Positions 48,468-61,048 of a stretch of 64,000 nucleotides of DNA are shown here, piece after piece. The notes under the pieces are model-generated. The model saw nothing but the letters and a program-made list of their open reading frames with translations. It was not told the origin of the DNA and ran no database searches. The position numbers and the translations under genes were made by a program. How positions within the stretch are numbered: the first letter of the stretch is position 1; each line of letters begins with the position of its first letter. Source of the DNA: Rhyacophila brunnea (taxonomy: Eukaryota > Arthropoda > Insecta > Trichoptera > Rhyacophilidae); the NCBI GenBank assembly GCA_022495005.1, contig JAGYXB010001798.1, forward strand, positions 1 through 64,000, given 5' to 3'.

Positions 48468-51400
48468 ATGAAATTCTGGCGAAAACGACCTTGCAGGATT
48501 ATACCTATCGATCAACAGTTTATTAACAAAATTGAACCGATACATATTCTGTATTTAATATTAGGTATAAAGAGTTATTCAACTAACAACAATTCAAAAC
48601 TGAAAAAATACTTTTTCATATTCTACATTTTGATGCATTGCATGACATCTTTTATATGTACGTATATTTTCCTTATTGAAATTTATTCGAAAATTGAAAA
48701 ATATGGGATGACAATTACAATGACATTTTCTTTACTCTACGTATTGCAAACAATAAATTCTCTCTGTCATTGGATATCGAGCATTGTTTATGGTAATTTG
48801 GCAAACAAAATCATGCAAAATATAAAAGAAATTGAAAATACAAATTATTATAAAAATACGTTTTATAATAGTAACAAAATTAGTATATTTTTCGTATTAA
48901 TCATGCTTTCTTTTACAATTATTTCATTGAAGAGTAGAGAGTATAGTGTTGTCGAGTTTTTAATGTATATTTCTTTTTATTCGGTAATTTTAAATCAAGA
49001 TTTGGCTTTGTACAGATTTTGTTTAGTTGCAAATGTTCTAGTATCATATTTAAATATCTTAAATAAATTTTTATGCCGATCCTTCGAGGTTAACGGATAT
49101 GAAGAAGTATCTCTGCGTATTGATCCATTGTTTGATCACATAATAAATTCATGGATAATCCAGGATGACAAAACACAACAGAAAGAATTTTTTGAGAAAA
49201 GTAACGAAGAAAAAATGGAATGTTACTTATGGACCTTCGGAAAAATTACAGAGAATATTGATATATTAAATTCTCTCAATAAGACTTTGGTAAGATATAC
49301 GTTTGTTAATTTTCATGAAGTTTGATGTTTTTTTCATATTACATTCGTAGCAGTAGGTAGTATCGTAAATACAGGGCTAGATATAGACTGGAGCGCAGTT
49401 CCGGTTCATGAAATCCTCGAGATCATCGCTACGTCTCGTGGACAAATTATACGTTGAAGAATATCAAATGTAGAGTATGGTAGATCACTGCATTTTGATA
49501 CTGAATAGTGGACAGTGGATCACAACCTACTTCAGATTAGACATGCCTGGTTTATGGTAAATTAGGTCGTTATAAATATTGCCTACTAATTATTGCTCTT
49601 TTTAAATTGTTTAGGATTTTAATAATCAATAATTTACAGTTAGTCACAATGAAATCGTGTGATGAATCAAAACATATTGTTTAGGTTTATGACTCAGGTT
49701 AAGTAGTGAAATTATTAATACTAGAAAGAATAATTGAGAATACTAGAACAATAGTTGCTGTCGCCCAAGTCGTACGCCGTAGGTGTGGTCCCGATAAATC
49801 TGTTATGCCAAACGTCAATTATATAATACCATTAATTATTCACAAAAAATATGAAATCGTTAAACTTTGTAGTAACATAATACTTTAGTGGGTTTATCTC
49901 TTAATTTTTTGATTTTCAATTAATATTGACAGTAAATACATACACATTTGCCGAGGCAATCATATTGATATGAAAAAACTGTATACATCATTATGAAAAC
50001 TGATTAAAGTTATAATTAGAGTTGGGTATTTCCCGAGAAAATCTCAATCTCGAGATTCAGGATTTCCTGAAATGATGAAATTTTGAATTCTTGAAATTTG
50101 AGACTTCCAGAAAAGAATTCTCGAGAATTCTCGAGATATCGGGAGATTTAAAAAAAAACCTGTAAAAATCCTAAAATCAGTGTAAAAACAGACAAATTCT
50201 TTTAATTGGTCATTGTAATCGCTTGATACATTTATTCAAAAATAACCGAATAAAATGCATTTATATTTTCGTAAAAATCGATATTTTTAGATTGAAAAAA
50301 AAAACATTAAAACTATATTTAATTAACAGAAGAAACACGATGCAACATTAAATTGATAATTTTTGTTTCAAGAAACTACTTGGAAAAATTCAAAAAAACG
50401 GACGGTGGAACCCTTATTTTTAGCCGTTTTTTTGTAGCTTGTCGCTTTCTCTTTGAAATAAAAAAAGATATTTTATTTTTCCCATTGTATTTAGATAGGT
50501 ATTGATCGTTTAAAATATGTTTAAAGCTTTAATTTGGCAATGAATTTATATGCCTCTCCCCCTTAACATTGTGTTTAATGTATGTTTTTTTCTTTCAGTT
50601 ACTGATTTCGCCTGCAACGGTATTTCTTAACTTTCTCACCAACTTTGTAAATGGGTTTATTCCACTTCTGTCTCAAAACACATCACCAGTAAGTAAAAAA
50701 ATGAGTAGTTACACAAAATATAAATGTTCCCCGTCAATACTTATGTAGGAGTCCACTTCGGCGGTGGACAGGTGTTGCAGGTGAAATACGGTAGTAGTTG
50801 TTCGTGATGACGGATGAGCGAAGGTTTGTTTACAAGGGTACAATCGCTACAATAATTAATACGGTGCGATGTGTTTTTACCGGGAAGTTATAATCGAATG
50901 GCATTTTCAATTAATTGTCACCCGCTATTTATCGACATACTCACAATCAAAATAATATCTTCAAAAGAATAATATTTAGGAAATAACTATTATAATTGAG
51001 TCAGCTATTTTGTATCGAGTTTACGACAATTGGATATGGCTGACTATATTACGGAAAAAACGGATATTACGGAAATTATAATTGCAGACAGCTATTTACT
51101 GAGTTTGCAATAATTGGACACTACGGGAAATGGATATTAAAGAATTCGTAATTGCGGTCAGCTATTTAATATCGCCGATCAATATGCTGATACGGCCTGT
51201 GTAGTTTATCCCCATACTTACTTGCCTGCACAATCTTATAGCGCATGTACACGTGCGTGGATTGGTTTACTTCCAGCAATAGTATGTATTTTAAACAATC
51301 GCGTTAATAACTGTTTACACGTAAAAATGCTGCTGTTTCGCCAATCTCATTCATCAAGAGTAAGCGAGCAGGGTTTTGTCATTTTATAATACTATTCGAC

Positions 51401-54400
51401 AGGTCGTAAAAATCGGTTAACCTCAAAATATGTTGCGCGGTGTAGTTCGTTTTTTTACCCAAAGGTTTGCCACTCTTGTTCTACTGCGCAGTTGCTGATA
51501 GAACAAATCCCGACTGTCGCGTGAAAATTCAGAAGCTTCCGAACTTTTTTGATTGATGCATGCAATCTTGCAACTTGCATGATAATACATATTTACACGT
51601 GCATTTTCTTGTTATGGCCGCTATAATACGTACTGTCAGCAATAAATCCATGCACGTGTAAACGGACTAAGTATTATATTGTAGATATCTAGAAGCTATC
51701 ACAGAGAAATAGGGGTAGTTTTGTATGCTTTGTTTAGCAATCATTTAAATTAAAATTAGTTGGGACTATTTTATAATACTTGAGTATTTTCCAATTTCTT
51801 TTTAAAAAGTAGAGATATTTGATTTCAAAGATAAAACTACAGATGATAAGGAAAACTTTAATAATAATAAAAATATATATATATAAGTATGTTAGTTTTA
51901 AGTCATAACCAGGGCTTCAAACCGTTATTTTCTTCGTTTCAGTTTTCGTTCCGGTTCAAGTAAAAATATATATCGATTCGGTTCCGGTTTTTTTTCTGAA
52001 AAAAATAACGGTTTTCCGATTCTCGGTTCAGCTCCGAGTGATTAATTTTTAAATGTTTTTTTTATGATTTTACCGAGGCTTTGACTGCGACTCGCTGTCA
52101 TATCACCTCTTCTCTTCTAGAAGGGTATCCGCCGATCAGGTCCTCAATCCTATTCTGTTAAAGAGCTTTACAATTATTTTGACAAGCTCTTCCGTCTTAC
52201 CTTACCTTACCAGGGCACCTTTCAATTCATCGATATTCTCAAAGATATCCGCAATTCGCAGCTGTACTCTGTGACATTCATATTTAGGGCATTGTACTGC
52301 TATAAGTACAACGTCATCTAAAACATAAAATTCATCGCAGAGCAATCGCTTCTTCCCATGAGAATATCAAATCTTTTACGCATTGTATGCCCTGTTCTTA
52401 GCCTCAGTATTAGCTTAAGATCGTTCATCTTCAAAGGAGACTCTACAAACCAGGGCACCAACCGTGGTGATGGTAGAATAGACTTACTTCATTTCCCCTT
52501 TTCTAGTGATGCCTATGGTTTGTTTGTATTAAAATATATATTTTCTACCACATTTTAGAACATTTTATGGTACTAGTATGATAGCTCCGTGCCACGCTCC
52601 GAAACCAATAGTTGTGCTGCACCCCGAGGCCGTAGCCATATTTTTTTAAAATAATATATTATAAATTATGTCGAGATGCGTCACACGATCATGAATGATT
52701 TCTTTACGCCTTGAATTTAACACACAATATGACCTACCTACGAAAACTGAAGAGGGAGTAAAATGTGTGTTTACCATGATTGATTCGCTGCGTCCAACGC
52801 AACTGATGCGTTGCCCATCAGGTGGCCATTAGATATAATTAGCATGTTATTTAAATGTGGTAATTAAATAGTAGTTAAAAGGTCCACAGCGAATGGGAAT
52901 TATCCTAGAAAAAATTTTGTTGCGTTTCCACATAAAAATACTCCATCTAATAATACAACTTAATCTGTGAAATAAATCTATGATTTTTTTAAAATTGTAA
53001 TTCATTTTGTGTTTTGTAATAATAACATAGTATTATAATTTCTTTTTAGAACGTCGATCTTTTCATAATACTCACCATCTATTGGACTTTACACGACGTA
53101 ATCATGGTGTTAGGTCCAACACTAGTCTGCGAGTTGCTAAAGTATGAAGGGAAAATAACACGGATGGCACTTTGCAAAATGCTACTTGATCCAAGACTTG
53201 GTAAAAATATAATAATATACAAAAATTATAGTAATATAAACATTCTTATGTAACCTAATGTATGAATTGAAGCAAATAATTACAAGATAAAAAGAACTTT
53301 TTATATACCACGTATTTAAAATTTCTGTTGAATCATATAAACTTGAAAATTATTCTATGTCTTAATAATATCTTTTTTTTTGTACTTGATAGAAATACTG
53401 AATAAATATTATATAATACAGAAATGTAATTTTGACATTTCATATTGATTTCCATAGTAACGCACGTATATATAAATAATTTAGTTGCTAGGACCCCCTT
53501 AGCAATCAATGATAATGTTTTACTTTTTACGATTTTTTTCCGAAATAACTTTCCATACAAAACAGAATTATCTGAAAATGAATTCAATTCTGCTTAAAGA
53601 TTGCTAAAAGTATTAAAAGAATGCATTGTCGTCGTGTTTTGATATATTTTTAAAGTTTCAAATTTTTAGCTAGTTGGGAAGTTAGTTTAAAATCTTCAAT
53701 CGTCCAATACAAATCTTGGACAAATAAGAAAAAAATTGTACCGGACAAACAAGAATACGCGCTAATAAAAACTTAGCTGAGCTAATAAAAGACTAAAAGA
53801 ATAAAAGACCAAAATACCACCTGTTGACGAGGCGTATGCAGCAGTAGCGAAGGCTCCATACTGGTCGATTATTTAAACCTTTCCTTTTAAGAAAAATAGA
53901 CTAAAGACATTATACAGTTTAAAAAATAAACAGATCTGACCCAATTATCGTCAGAATCGTCAAGTATTGAATTTTAAATTATTCGTATCAGGGGTAAAAA
54001 AATATGCGACAGCGCCATCTGTCTTCAACTATTTATACAATTATTTTGTTATGAATTCAGAATTATTTTGTATGACCGTCAGGTCACAGACCCGTCTACC
54101 GAAATTTATCCAACACAGTAGACTCCAAAGGCAAAGACTATAACCTTTGCGCATAATATTATTGTCTATGGCTGCAGCTTTGTCCAAAATAATAAATAAG
54201 TGTAAATGTATTTATACAATTATTTTGTTAGGAATTCAGATTTATTTTGTATGACCTTCAGGCAATAACGTTAATATGGACGAAGCATCTGGAAAAAAAA
54301 TGACACTCACTTTTTTGTCGGGTCTGCCGAATGGCATAATCTGTTCTAACGCCATTACAATAAAGGTGATATTGCTATAAATTCCCGATGCGTGATATCG

Positions 54401-55582
54401 CATAATGGAATTTGTCACGTGATGTCTACATATGCATGTGCGAATGTCGTTATGTGCGATTTTACTTGCTAGCTACTGTACTGAGTGCGTTATTTTTATA
54501 TACTGTACTGAGTGCGTTAAATAATGTCATTGCCTTCAGGTCACGTGACCTCATCCCAGTCTACCGAAATATATGCAATACAGTAGAATCAAAAGGAAAA
54601 GCTTAACCTATGCGCATAATATTTGTCTATGGCTGTAGCTTTGTCCAAAATAATAAATAAGATCATTAAAAATAATTTATCTAATGTTTTTGATGTGTAT
54701 AAATGTTAAGGAAAATACGTCATAATTTAAACTCATCGCTCCATTTTATATCGTCAGTGAGCTATTGAAATTTCATCAATTTAGTGTATCGTTGTCATTA
54801 GTGTGCAGTGACGTCCCGTGGGGGTAGGCAGATTGAGCGTCGCTTGGGGGCGGTAGTTACTCGGAGGGCGGCAAATCGAGGAGAATCATTTGGAATAAAT
54901 AGAAATGGCTACCTAAACTAAGTAATAACGAAAATATATTTCCATTAAAAAATCAGCTCTCTGTTTATATCGGGTCTGAGATATCTAGTTTATTTTCGTT
55001 GCCCTTCGACGTCCTTGGTCTGAACTGGTTGGAACTGACACGTGTAGATTTTCGAATAATTACTCTGATATTTTGTTAGTAATTTATCCATACAACACAT
55101 TTCTTAGATATTGGACTCATGAAAGGATGATAAAAATACTGTATAAAAAATGAGGCGGCTTTTTGGCGCTGCCATGGGGTGGCATTTTATCTAGGATAGT
55201 TACTGTTAGTGTGTACCTATTCATCAGTAGTTATACCGCATTATCTTCATATTTCCTGTAAGTACCTATTTTTCCTGACAAGTGAGTACTCTTTTTCTCT
55301 GATCTCCACAGCCTACCTCTGTCCAAAAGTCACCCTTCTCCACTGGTATGTAGTATAATATTTTAATAATTAAGCTTATAATTGTATTGATTTATTTCAG
55401 ATGCCAAAACGAAGAAACAAATAAGTAAATTCATACAGCTGCTTGCAAAGCGGCCATTAGATATTACGGCTTGCAACACATTCAAAGTCAACTTTTCATT
55501 TATTTTCTCATTTTTGGGGGCTGTGATTTATTATGCCGTACTTTTAATACAATTACTACAAGCCAACGAGAATCACGTGTGA
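48468..55582 (+). CDS. Gustatory receptor Gr-C, four exons
   Basis: This is a multi-pass gustatory receptor on the opposite strand from Gr-A and Gr-B, and more distant from them. Exons are 48468-49289 (274 codons), 50599-50688 (30 codons, four more than the others), 53050-53200 (50 codons plus one base) and 55401-55582 (to TGA). Donors are GTAAGA, GTAAGT and GTAAAA. Acceptors end in CAG, TAG and CAG. Phases are 0, 0 and 1, and the joined frame is open for about 414 aa. Exon 1 has several hydrophobic helices. Exon 3 has LHDVIMVLGPTLVCELLKY. Exon 4 ends in IYYAVLLIQL, where the usual Thr of the TYhhhhhQF signature is replaced by Tyr. The first 40 codons and the upstream DNA are duplicated, inverted, at 1788 onward. 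Ligand unknown. Confidence 0.9.
49372..49460 (+). mobile_element. W-type hAT MITE fragment
   Basis: CAGGGCTAGATATAGACTGG followed by CCTCGAGATCATCGC and CGTCTCGTGGA, matching the W family left half. It lies just inside intron 1 of Gr-C. Confidence 0.5.
50020..50200 (-). mobile_element. Z-type hAT terminal fragment
   Basis: TAGAGTTGGGTATTTCCCGA and about 170 bases inward match the Z element ends at 63653 and 17262. There is no transposase part. It lies in intron 1 of Gr-C. Confidence 0.7.
52055..52519 (-). mobile_element. I-type LINE, 5'-truncated 3' end
   Basis: This matches 24344-24800 of the near-full LINE (GATTTTACCGAGGCTTTGAC onward), with a short T run at its left end. It encodes the remains of the LRLRTGHTM / zinc-motif end with indels. 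It is truncated at TGATGCCTATGGT. It lies in intron 2 of Gr-C, inverted relative to the gene. Confidence 0.85.
53270..53770 (+). repeat. Dispersed repeat X, intron 3 of Gr-C
   Basis: From AATAATTACAAGATAAAAAG to GGACAAACAAGAATACGCGC. Non-coding, diverged near its right end. Confidence 0.78.
54073..54661 (+). repeat. Repeat V bracketed by ~125-base direct repeats
   Basis: The stretch from CAGGTCAC through TCTACCGAAAT to TGGCTG-AGCTTTGTCCAAAA occurs at about 54080-54200 and again at 54537-54661. Between them is the V unit (GTCGGGTCTGCCGAATGGCA, CGATGCGTGATATCGCATAA). The V unit is inverted at 34490-35580. It lies in intron 3 of Gr-C. Confidence 0.65.
54805..55350. repeat. Mixed transposon ends in Gr-C intron 3
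   Basis: It begins CAGTGACGTCCCGTGGGGGT, sharing the GGGGGTAGGCAGAT block with 12480, and ends with a Y-type end (ACAGCCTACCTCTG, TTCTCCACTGG). Whether this is one element or two is unclear. Confidence 0.4.
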
Positions 55583-56280
55583 AACTAATATTTTCTAAGA
55601 ATTTTCATTAAATACACACAAAGAGATTGGACTCCTCCCACTGAGGGAGCACACAAATGTCAGTGCGTACTCGCTATCTGAGCCAAAGTTATATCTCTAT
55701 GAAATTTGGTACACTTTTCTGCAAATGGGCCATACTCGGACATGAAAACACCCCACTGAAATTTTTTTTATCAATAATTTCAGCTTACAACCAATTTATG
55801 ATAAGCGTATTTTCATTATAAAAAGTTTATTAGGATTCAGGGTATGAAAGAATAATGCAAATGGAAATATTTTATTTTTAATAACAACACAAAAAACACA
55901 ATATTTTGAATAATTAAACACAAATCACTTAATAGCAAATGCGTAAATCTTAGACTAAAAATATGATCTTGTTTTTACATATTGTTCTATATAAAATAAC
56001 ATAGTATTATTGTTTAGATAAAATAGTTAAATGAAAAACACAAATAATTACACAGTTAATTACAAACCAAAAAAAAGGTTTATTATATTACTTAAGTGTA
56101 TTTTGAAAATATTTTATGAAATAAAAATATAGCATAGGTTCGTTTTTGACATATTGTTTATAAAATGACTTGTTTATATAAACCTATTAGACACAAAATA
56201 CAGGTAGGTATATTGAAAATTTGATTATATAGTTAATTATAATATTTTATCTATTTAACATTATATTATCAGAGAAGCCC
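55583..56280. other. 3' flank of Gr-C, no gene seen
   Basis: Likely Gr-C 3' UTR followed by AT-rich DNA. No motif was recognised. Confidence 0.4.
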
Positions 56281-56289
56281 TGCATATAT

Positions 56290-56485
56290 AATATGAATAT
56301 ATTCATACAAAAAATGGAATATTGATGGTATTGAAGACCCTTTCAGTCGGAAAACGTGTCCACCTCTGATGAAGTCATTTTCCAAGAAATGCTTCCCACG
56401 CAGTAAAGAATATTGAGATGGCACCCAGCTCTCCCACCCGACTGCATCAATTCACAATTTCCGAAGAACTTCATTCTTCAGAAAT
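56290..56485 (-). pseudogene. THAP-type zinc-finger exon, degraded
   Basis: The minus strand after a TTTCAG acceptor (exon base 56485) reads FLKNEVLRKL, then TGA (56454-56452) where the family usually has Trp, then IDAVGWESWVPSQYSLLRGK, HFLENDFIRGG and RLKGSSIPSIF. The order W-x-PS-x-YS, C-x-x-HF, then a (V/I)P-(T/S)-IF box is that of the C-terminal half of a THAP DNA-binding domain. The zinc-binding Cys before xxHF is Arg here. The stop and the lost Cys mark a pseudogene, either of a host gene or of a P-element-like transposase. No N-terminal half was found. Confidence 0.55.
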
Positions 56486-56499
56486 CTGAAATAATTTAA

Positions 56500-57300
56500 T
56501 TTATATAAGATTACAAAATTGCTACATATGCTCCATTATATACTTCATATAAATACATTTTTTTTTTGTATTCTTAAAAATATATTTAACTCTGAAATGA
56601 AATATAAAATCTATGTAAATAATGAATGTCATTAACTAGCACCGACAGTTTTTACTTTGAAAAACACATCAAATATTTTGGGTTTAAAATAATATTATGA
56701 ATACGGCCCTGGATTTTTCACAATAAATAACAACCATTTGACGTTTGATGTAAAAGTCGTTAATTGTTATTGTAAAAGATCTTTTAGGAAAAACTTTCAA
56801 TGTATCAATAATTAATAATATGCACATTGTTCTGAAATGCTGTTACTCTTTTGTATTCTTCTATTAATAAACACTTTTTTAGCCGAATAATAACGTAGAA
56901 TAATACAACCCTCATTTGTCACTAAACGTAATGAAGAATGTAATATTATCATTATCACGAATATTTAGCGACAATTGTCGATAGCAGTGGTGGAATGGTG
57001 ATGCGTAAGATACTGGTAGAGGGACGTATGCTTACATTAAAACGTTTTCGAATAACGTATTTGCGATAATGTATGCAAAATGGTTAGATAAGCTGTGGAG
57101 GGGTCATGTGAGATGGGTAGATTCAAAGCGTTTGGATATTTGGAAAAATAAGATATTTTTTGTGCTGTAATCTACACCCAAAAGCAAATAACTTTCTACA
57201 TTCTAACGATGTTATTCATCAATGACAAAAATGTAAAAAAATCTCTGACACCTATATTGTCGATTGTCGGCACTTATGTTTGCAGAGCAAACTGTCATGG
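56500..57300. other. Gene-free stretch
   Basis: AT-rich DNA. CAGTGGTGGAATGGTGATGC near 56984 resembles a hAT end without a partner. The minus-strand frame at 57212-57394 overlaps the RTE remnant and is not convincing. Confidence 0.35.
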
Positions 57301-57314
57301 AGAACATTTTTGTG

Positions 57315-57660
57315 CGTCTGAATAGTATCATCAAAAGTGACCTCCCGCTATACCTAAAGCGCAGTATCAACCGATGTGTGCAACTAGTGCTCACGTATGC
57401 ATGTTAATCTTGAACCCTTACTGTAAGAAAAATCCAAGAAGAGCGAGAAGCGTAGCGTAGTACGGAAAAGTGTATGTTGTGAATAACACAAAAATACCAC
57501 AAATTAACCTATATATATAAGGAAACAGACGGTATGCGATGTGATAGAGGTTGCCAAGTTGACCACTGTAGGAAAAAAATCTATCATACTGTGGTACAAA
57601 GGGGCGATAAATGACCATAGAGCTGCCATATAACCCGCTGGATCGACGAAGTTACAATAT
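57315..57660 (+). mobile_element. RTE-type LINE remnant
   Basis: The plus strand reads RLNSIIKSDLPLYLKRSI, then NRCVQLVLTYAC and a stop (57405-57407). This matches the LP.YLKR.....CVLP.LTYG stretch C-terminal to the RT domain of RTE-clade elements. Scattered later words (near 57600-57650: GPWSCHITRWIDEV) fit the following region in another frame. Strongly degraded. Confidence 0.5.
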
Positions 57661-57771
57661 AACACTGTATGAAAAGATGCATGCTGGGTATAAAGCGCAA
57701 GTATAAAAAAAAATATAAATGACTAATAACTCAAACAAATGACACAATGCAATTTGTAAAGAGATCGAAGT

Positions 57772-58255
57772 AAATAATTACAAGAAAAAAAGTAGTTTTT
57801 ATATACCTACCACGTTTTTAAATTTTCTGTTGAATCATATAAACTTGACAATTCTATGTATTAATAATTTAGGACATTTTTTTTATTTTGCAACAAACAA
57901 ACAAAATATATAGAATACTGAAATGCCATATTGATTTGAATTGTAACGCACGTATATATTAATAATTGAGTTACTAAGACCACCCCGTTAGCAACCAATA
58001 ATAGTGGATTGGATTACGGATTTCTTCCAAAATAACTTTTCATAAAAAACAGAGTTAACTGAAAATGAATTCAATTCTACTTAAAGATGGCTAAAAGTAT
58101 TAAAAGAATGCATTGGCATCGTGTTTTGATATATTTTAAAAGTTTCAAATGTCTATCTAGTCGGAAAGTTAGTTAAAAATCGATTGCCAGATTTGTACTG
58201 GATAAACAACCACCGCGCAAACAATAATACATTCTAATAAAATCGTGTTAAAATA
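57772..58255 (+). repeat. Dispersed repeat X, copy near 58 kb
   Basis: Matches the family from AATAATTACAAGAAAAAAAG through GAAAATGAATTCAATTCTAC to the CCGCGCAAACAATAATACAT end. Most similar to the copy at 19110. Non-coding. Confidence 0.8.
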
Positions 58256-60220
58256 GGCAGGCTACATCGTTAAGCAGGATTTTCCGAAAATCACATCTTC
58301 CATTGGTGCTCAAGATATATTAAAATACGCAAACTGCGCCCAAGAGCAAGATGAACGATGAGATTATCAAGTACTTGGCAACAAATGACAGAGGGTAGAG
58401 AAAAATGTTTATGTTTAATAACGTAACATATTTTTACAGCATTTTCCAAATAATAAAAGTAATTATGGTTAAGTATCAAAATATGATTAATGACAACTAA
58501 TCGTATATATTTGAAATGCACAAGCATTACTATAAAACGACTGACAATATTGAAGGGAAAAGGTTACATACCTATGTACCTAGGTAATGTTTAAAGAATT
58601 TATCTGACAGGAGAAAATAGATAAACTGATCGTCTTGGCAACGAAATAACAAATTATATTATGACAGCTGAAATTATTTTTATATGGCCAGTTGGGCGTC
58701 ATATTTTTGATTTAGCCTAAATAATTGTATAGTTTTAAAAAACATATATTTACTTTATAAATAATTATACCCCGAGATTTCAAATGAAGGTTAAATGCCT
58801 AGGTACTATATTGTTAATAAATGGATTTGCTAACATACTTGTACAATGTTGTTATATTTTTCTAAAAATTTCAATGCGATAGAATAAGAAAGAGAAAATT
58901 ATAGGATTATGATTATAATTATCAAGGATAAAAGAGATGCAAATTAATATCACTCAAGAAAATGAAGATTATATTATAAGCAGGCTTTATTTAGGGCTTT
59001 TGACAACGCATTACGGTAATGCATGGACAAATTTACCCCATCTTAAGTTTTATTACAATAAATGTTTTTACTGATATACCAGAAATAAATGTTACAGAAT
59101 ATGAAATTCGAGAAGAATATACCTACTTCTCTTTTTGTGTGAATAAAATTATTATTTAAACTTTTCCACGCATACCTAACGTACTTACTTATGTAAATTT
59201 ATATTTTGTCAATTAAATTTGTTCAATATTTAAAAGAAAAATATTTTAATATCCCTTTCCGAGTTATGAAATTTTCCTTCAAGCTAATTAACACATACAT
59301 AGCAAAGATGTCGGCATTTTAGAAAGTTGTATTGCAATCACAGCAATCTCCAATTTTGTAAGATGCAAAGGCAGCAACCTCCACCGCTTGGTAGCAAAAG
59401 CGGCAATCTCCTGATCTAAACATTAATTATTTCTCTGTAGACTTAAATGAAAGAAAAACTGAGAATGGATTTGTTCCCTGATATCAAAATACTAAAATGG
59501 TGTATTTTTTTTAGATTTTGACGAAATCTCCTTGAATATTTACAGGTTTTTGGGCGTTTTCTGCTTTTGCTTTTGTACCCCTCATATACCCTCTATTTTT
59601 TACGTTACACAACCGTTTCAGTAGCAAGTTTCTATTTATGCAGATGAGGTTGTCAGAAAGTAAAGTAATCTACAAACGTGCGGATTTTTCACTAACAGAC
59701 TGTAAAAAATCGATCAAACCATTAAAATTAAAATAACTGATTTGGGATAAATAACTTTTCCTGTATTTTTAATACCCAATGGCGATTTATCGCACAGGTC
59801 TCATTTTTGCAAGGGGGGCATTAAATCTGTACGAGCCTCGGGTCTCCACATAATATATCTAAAAACGCCACGATGCTCAATTATGAAATGGAAGATTCTA
59901 TCGTCCAGTTTCGACAGCGTAAAAAGACGTGACTACCTACATATGTATGATTATTGTATTATGATATTCATAAATAAAACAATCATTTACATAATAAATA
60001 AATCCACGTCAGTTATCTATGGTCTTATTAGGCATTCAAAAATTAGAACAGGCGACATTGTTAAAAATAAATACCATTTGTTTTTTATCCCAGTTTATCC
60101 GAGGACTTAGTTTGACATATTTTGTTATTCTTGATACATAATCTGCTATTGTAATTATAATTAAGTACGTACCCTGATTGAAAATTAAAAAATGTCTCAG
60201 TCAAAAGTAATTTAAACAAA
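58256..60220. other. Gene-free stretch
   Basis: AT-rich DNA with short open frames (58291-58527, 59883-60110) that carry no recognisable motif. Its right end would contain the promoter of the small gene that starts at 60221. Confidence 0.4.
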
Positions 60221-61048
60221 ATGCCAAGAAGGAAACCTTTCGGAAAAAGGACAAAACGACCTACTGTTCGTAAGTGAAAATTTCGATTATTTCATAGTGT
60301 AAAATTATTACAAGAAATTTGAATTCATTTCATAATTTAAATGACGTACCTAGATATTATTATATTAAGTTATGGATTATTATTTAAAACACCAATAATT
60401 TATCATACAATAAATTACAACACAAAATCATACGTAGGTACAGTTAAGTATATAAATATTAAACTTACATTCAGAATGCTGAAAAGTCTTGATATACTAT
60501 TATGTGGATAGTGGGGAGTATCAAGTAATTTATTTCAAATAATGACAAAGGGAAAGTTTAAGACACTGTAGGTACTACCAATAATAAAGTATAGCATAAA
60601 AGAATGTACTTACCTATACGAGCGTATTACACAACACCTTTTTTCTGTGTCTTTCTTTATTACTTTTGCAGGAAAAAATGATGCACCACCTCCTCTTACC
60701 TCTTACCTGTACTCAGTCCCTAATGAAGTCCTCCATATGGTGGTTGAGAAGCTCCCATATAAAACAAAATTCGATGCCGGTGACGTGACAACGAGCTTTG
60801 GAGAAGTGGGGAGGCAAATTTTGAGCAACGCACGCTCTACTATTCATCAGAGAGCCACTAAACGGGGTGATGGCAGAGAGCGTGCCTGCATGGATGCTCT
60901 AGATGTTTTCGATATTGTGTGCTGTCCAAAACGAAATCCAGTCTATCAAGATTTGGATGCGTGTGATGTAATCAATGGTTTTAATTTGGTTTATTTAATC
61001 ACGTCATTATTTATTGTTCAATCCTACTTGTTACAAAGAAATTATTGA
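60221..61048 (+). CDS. Small two-exon gene with a basic N-terminus and F-box-like stretch
   Basis: Exon 1 (60221-60269) starts MPRRKPFGKRTKRPTV and stops at a consensus donor (C then GTAAGT). Exon 2 starts at 60672 after TTACTTTTGCAG and joins in frame (phase 1), ending with TGA at 61046-61048. The product is about 141 aa. The N-terminus is very basic (KRTKRP), possibly a nuclear localisation signal. SVPNEVLHMVVEKLPYKTK followed by SFGEVGRQIL resembles the F-box pattern (LP.E.L..I...L). The C-terminal end of this version is hydrophobic (LVYLITSLFIVQSYLL), which may be intron read-through. An alternative splice from G60977 to 61766 is described separately. I do not recognise the protein. Coding status rests on the splice consensus and open frame. 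Confidence 0.5.

Larger units (their letters stand above)
42755..48590 (-). repeat. Inverted segmental duplication, arm 2
   Basis: Reverse complement of 1788-7267. The outer boundary falls inside exon 1 of Gr-C (about 48590) and the inner boundary in an AT-rich tract near 42755. It contains the Gr-C upstream region, repeat X, a shortened Y element and an arm-specific retroposon (45527-46855). No other gene is seen. Confidence 0.85.

Noticed and set aside
54537..54550. GGTCACGTGACC palindrome as a regulatory site
   Set aside because: It lies inside a repeated unit in an intron, and its partner repeat does not conserve it.
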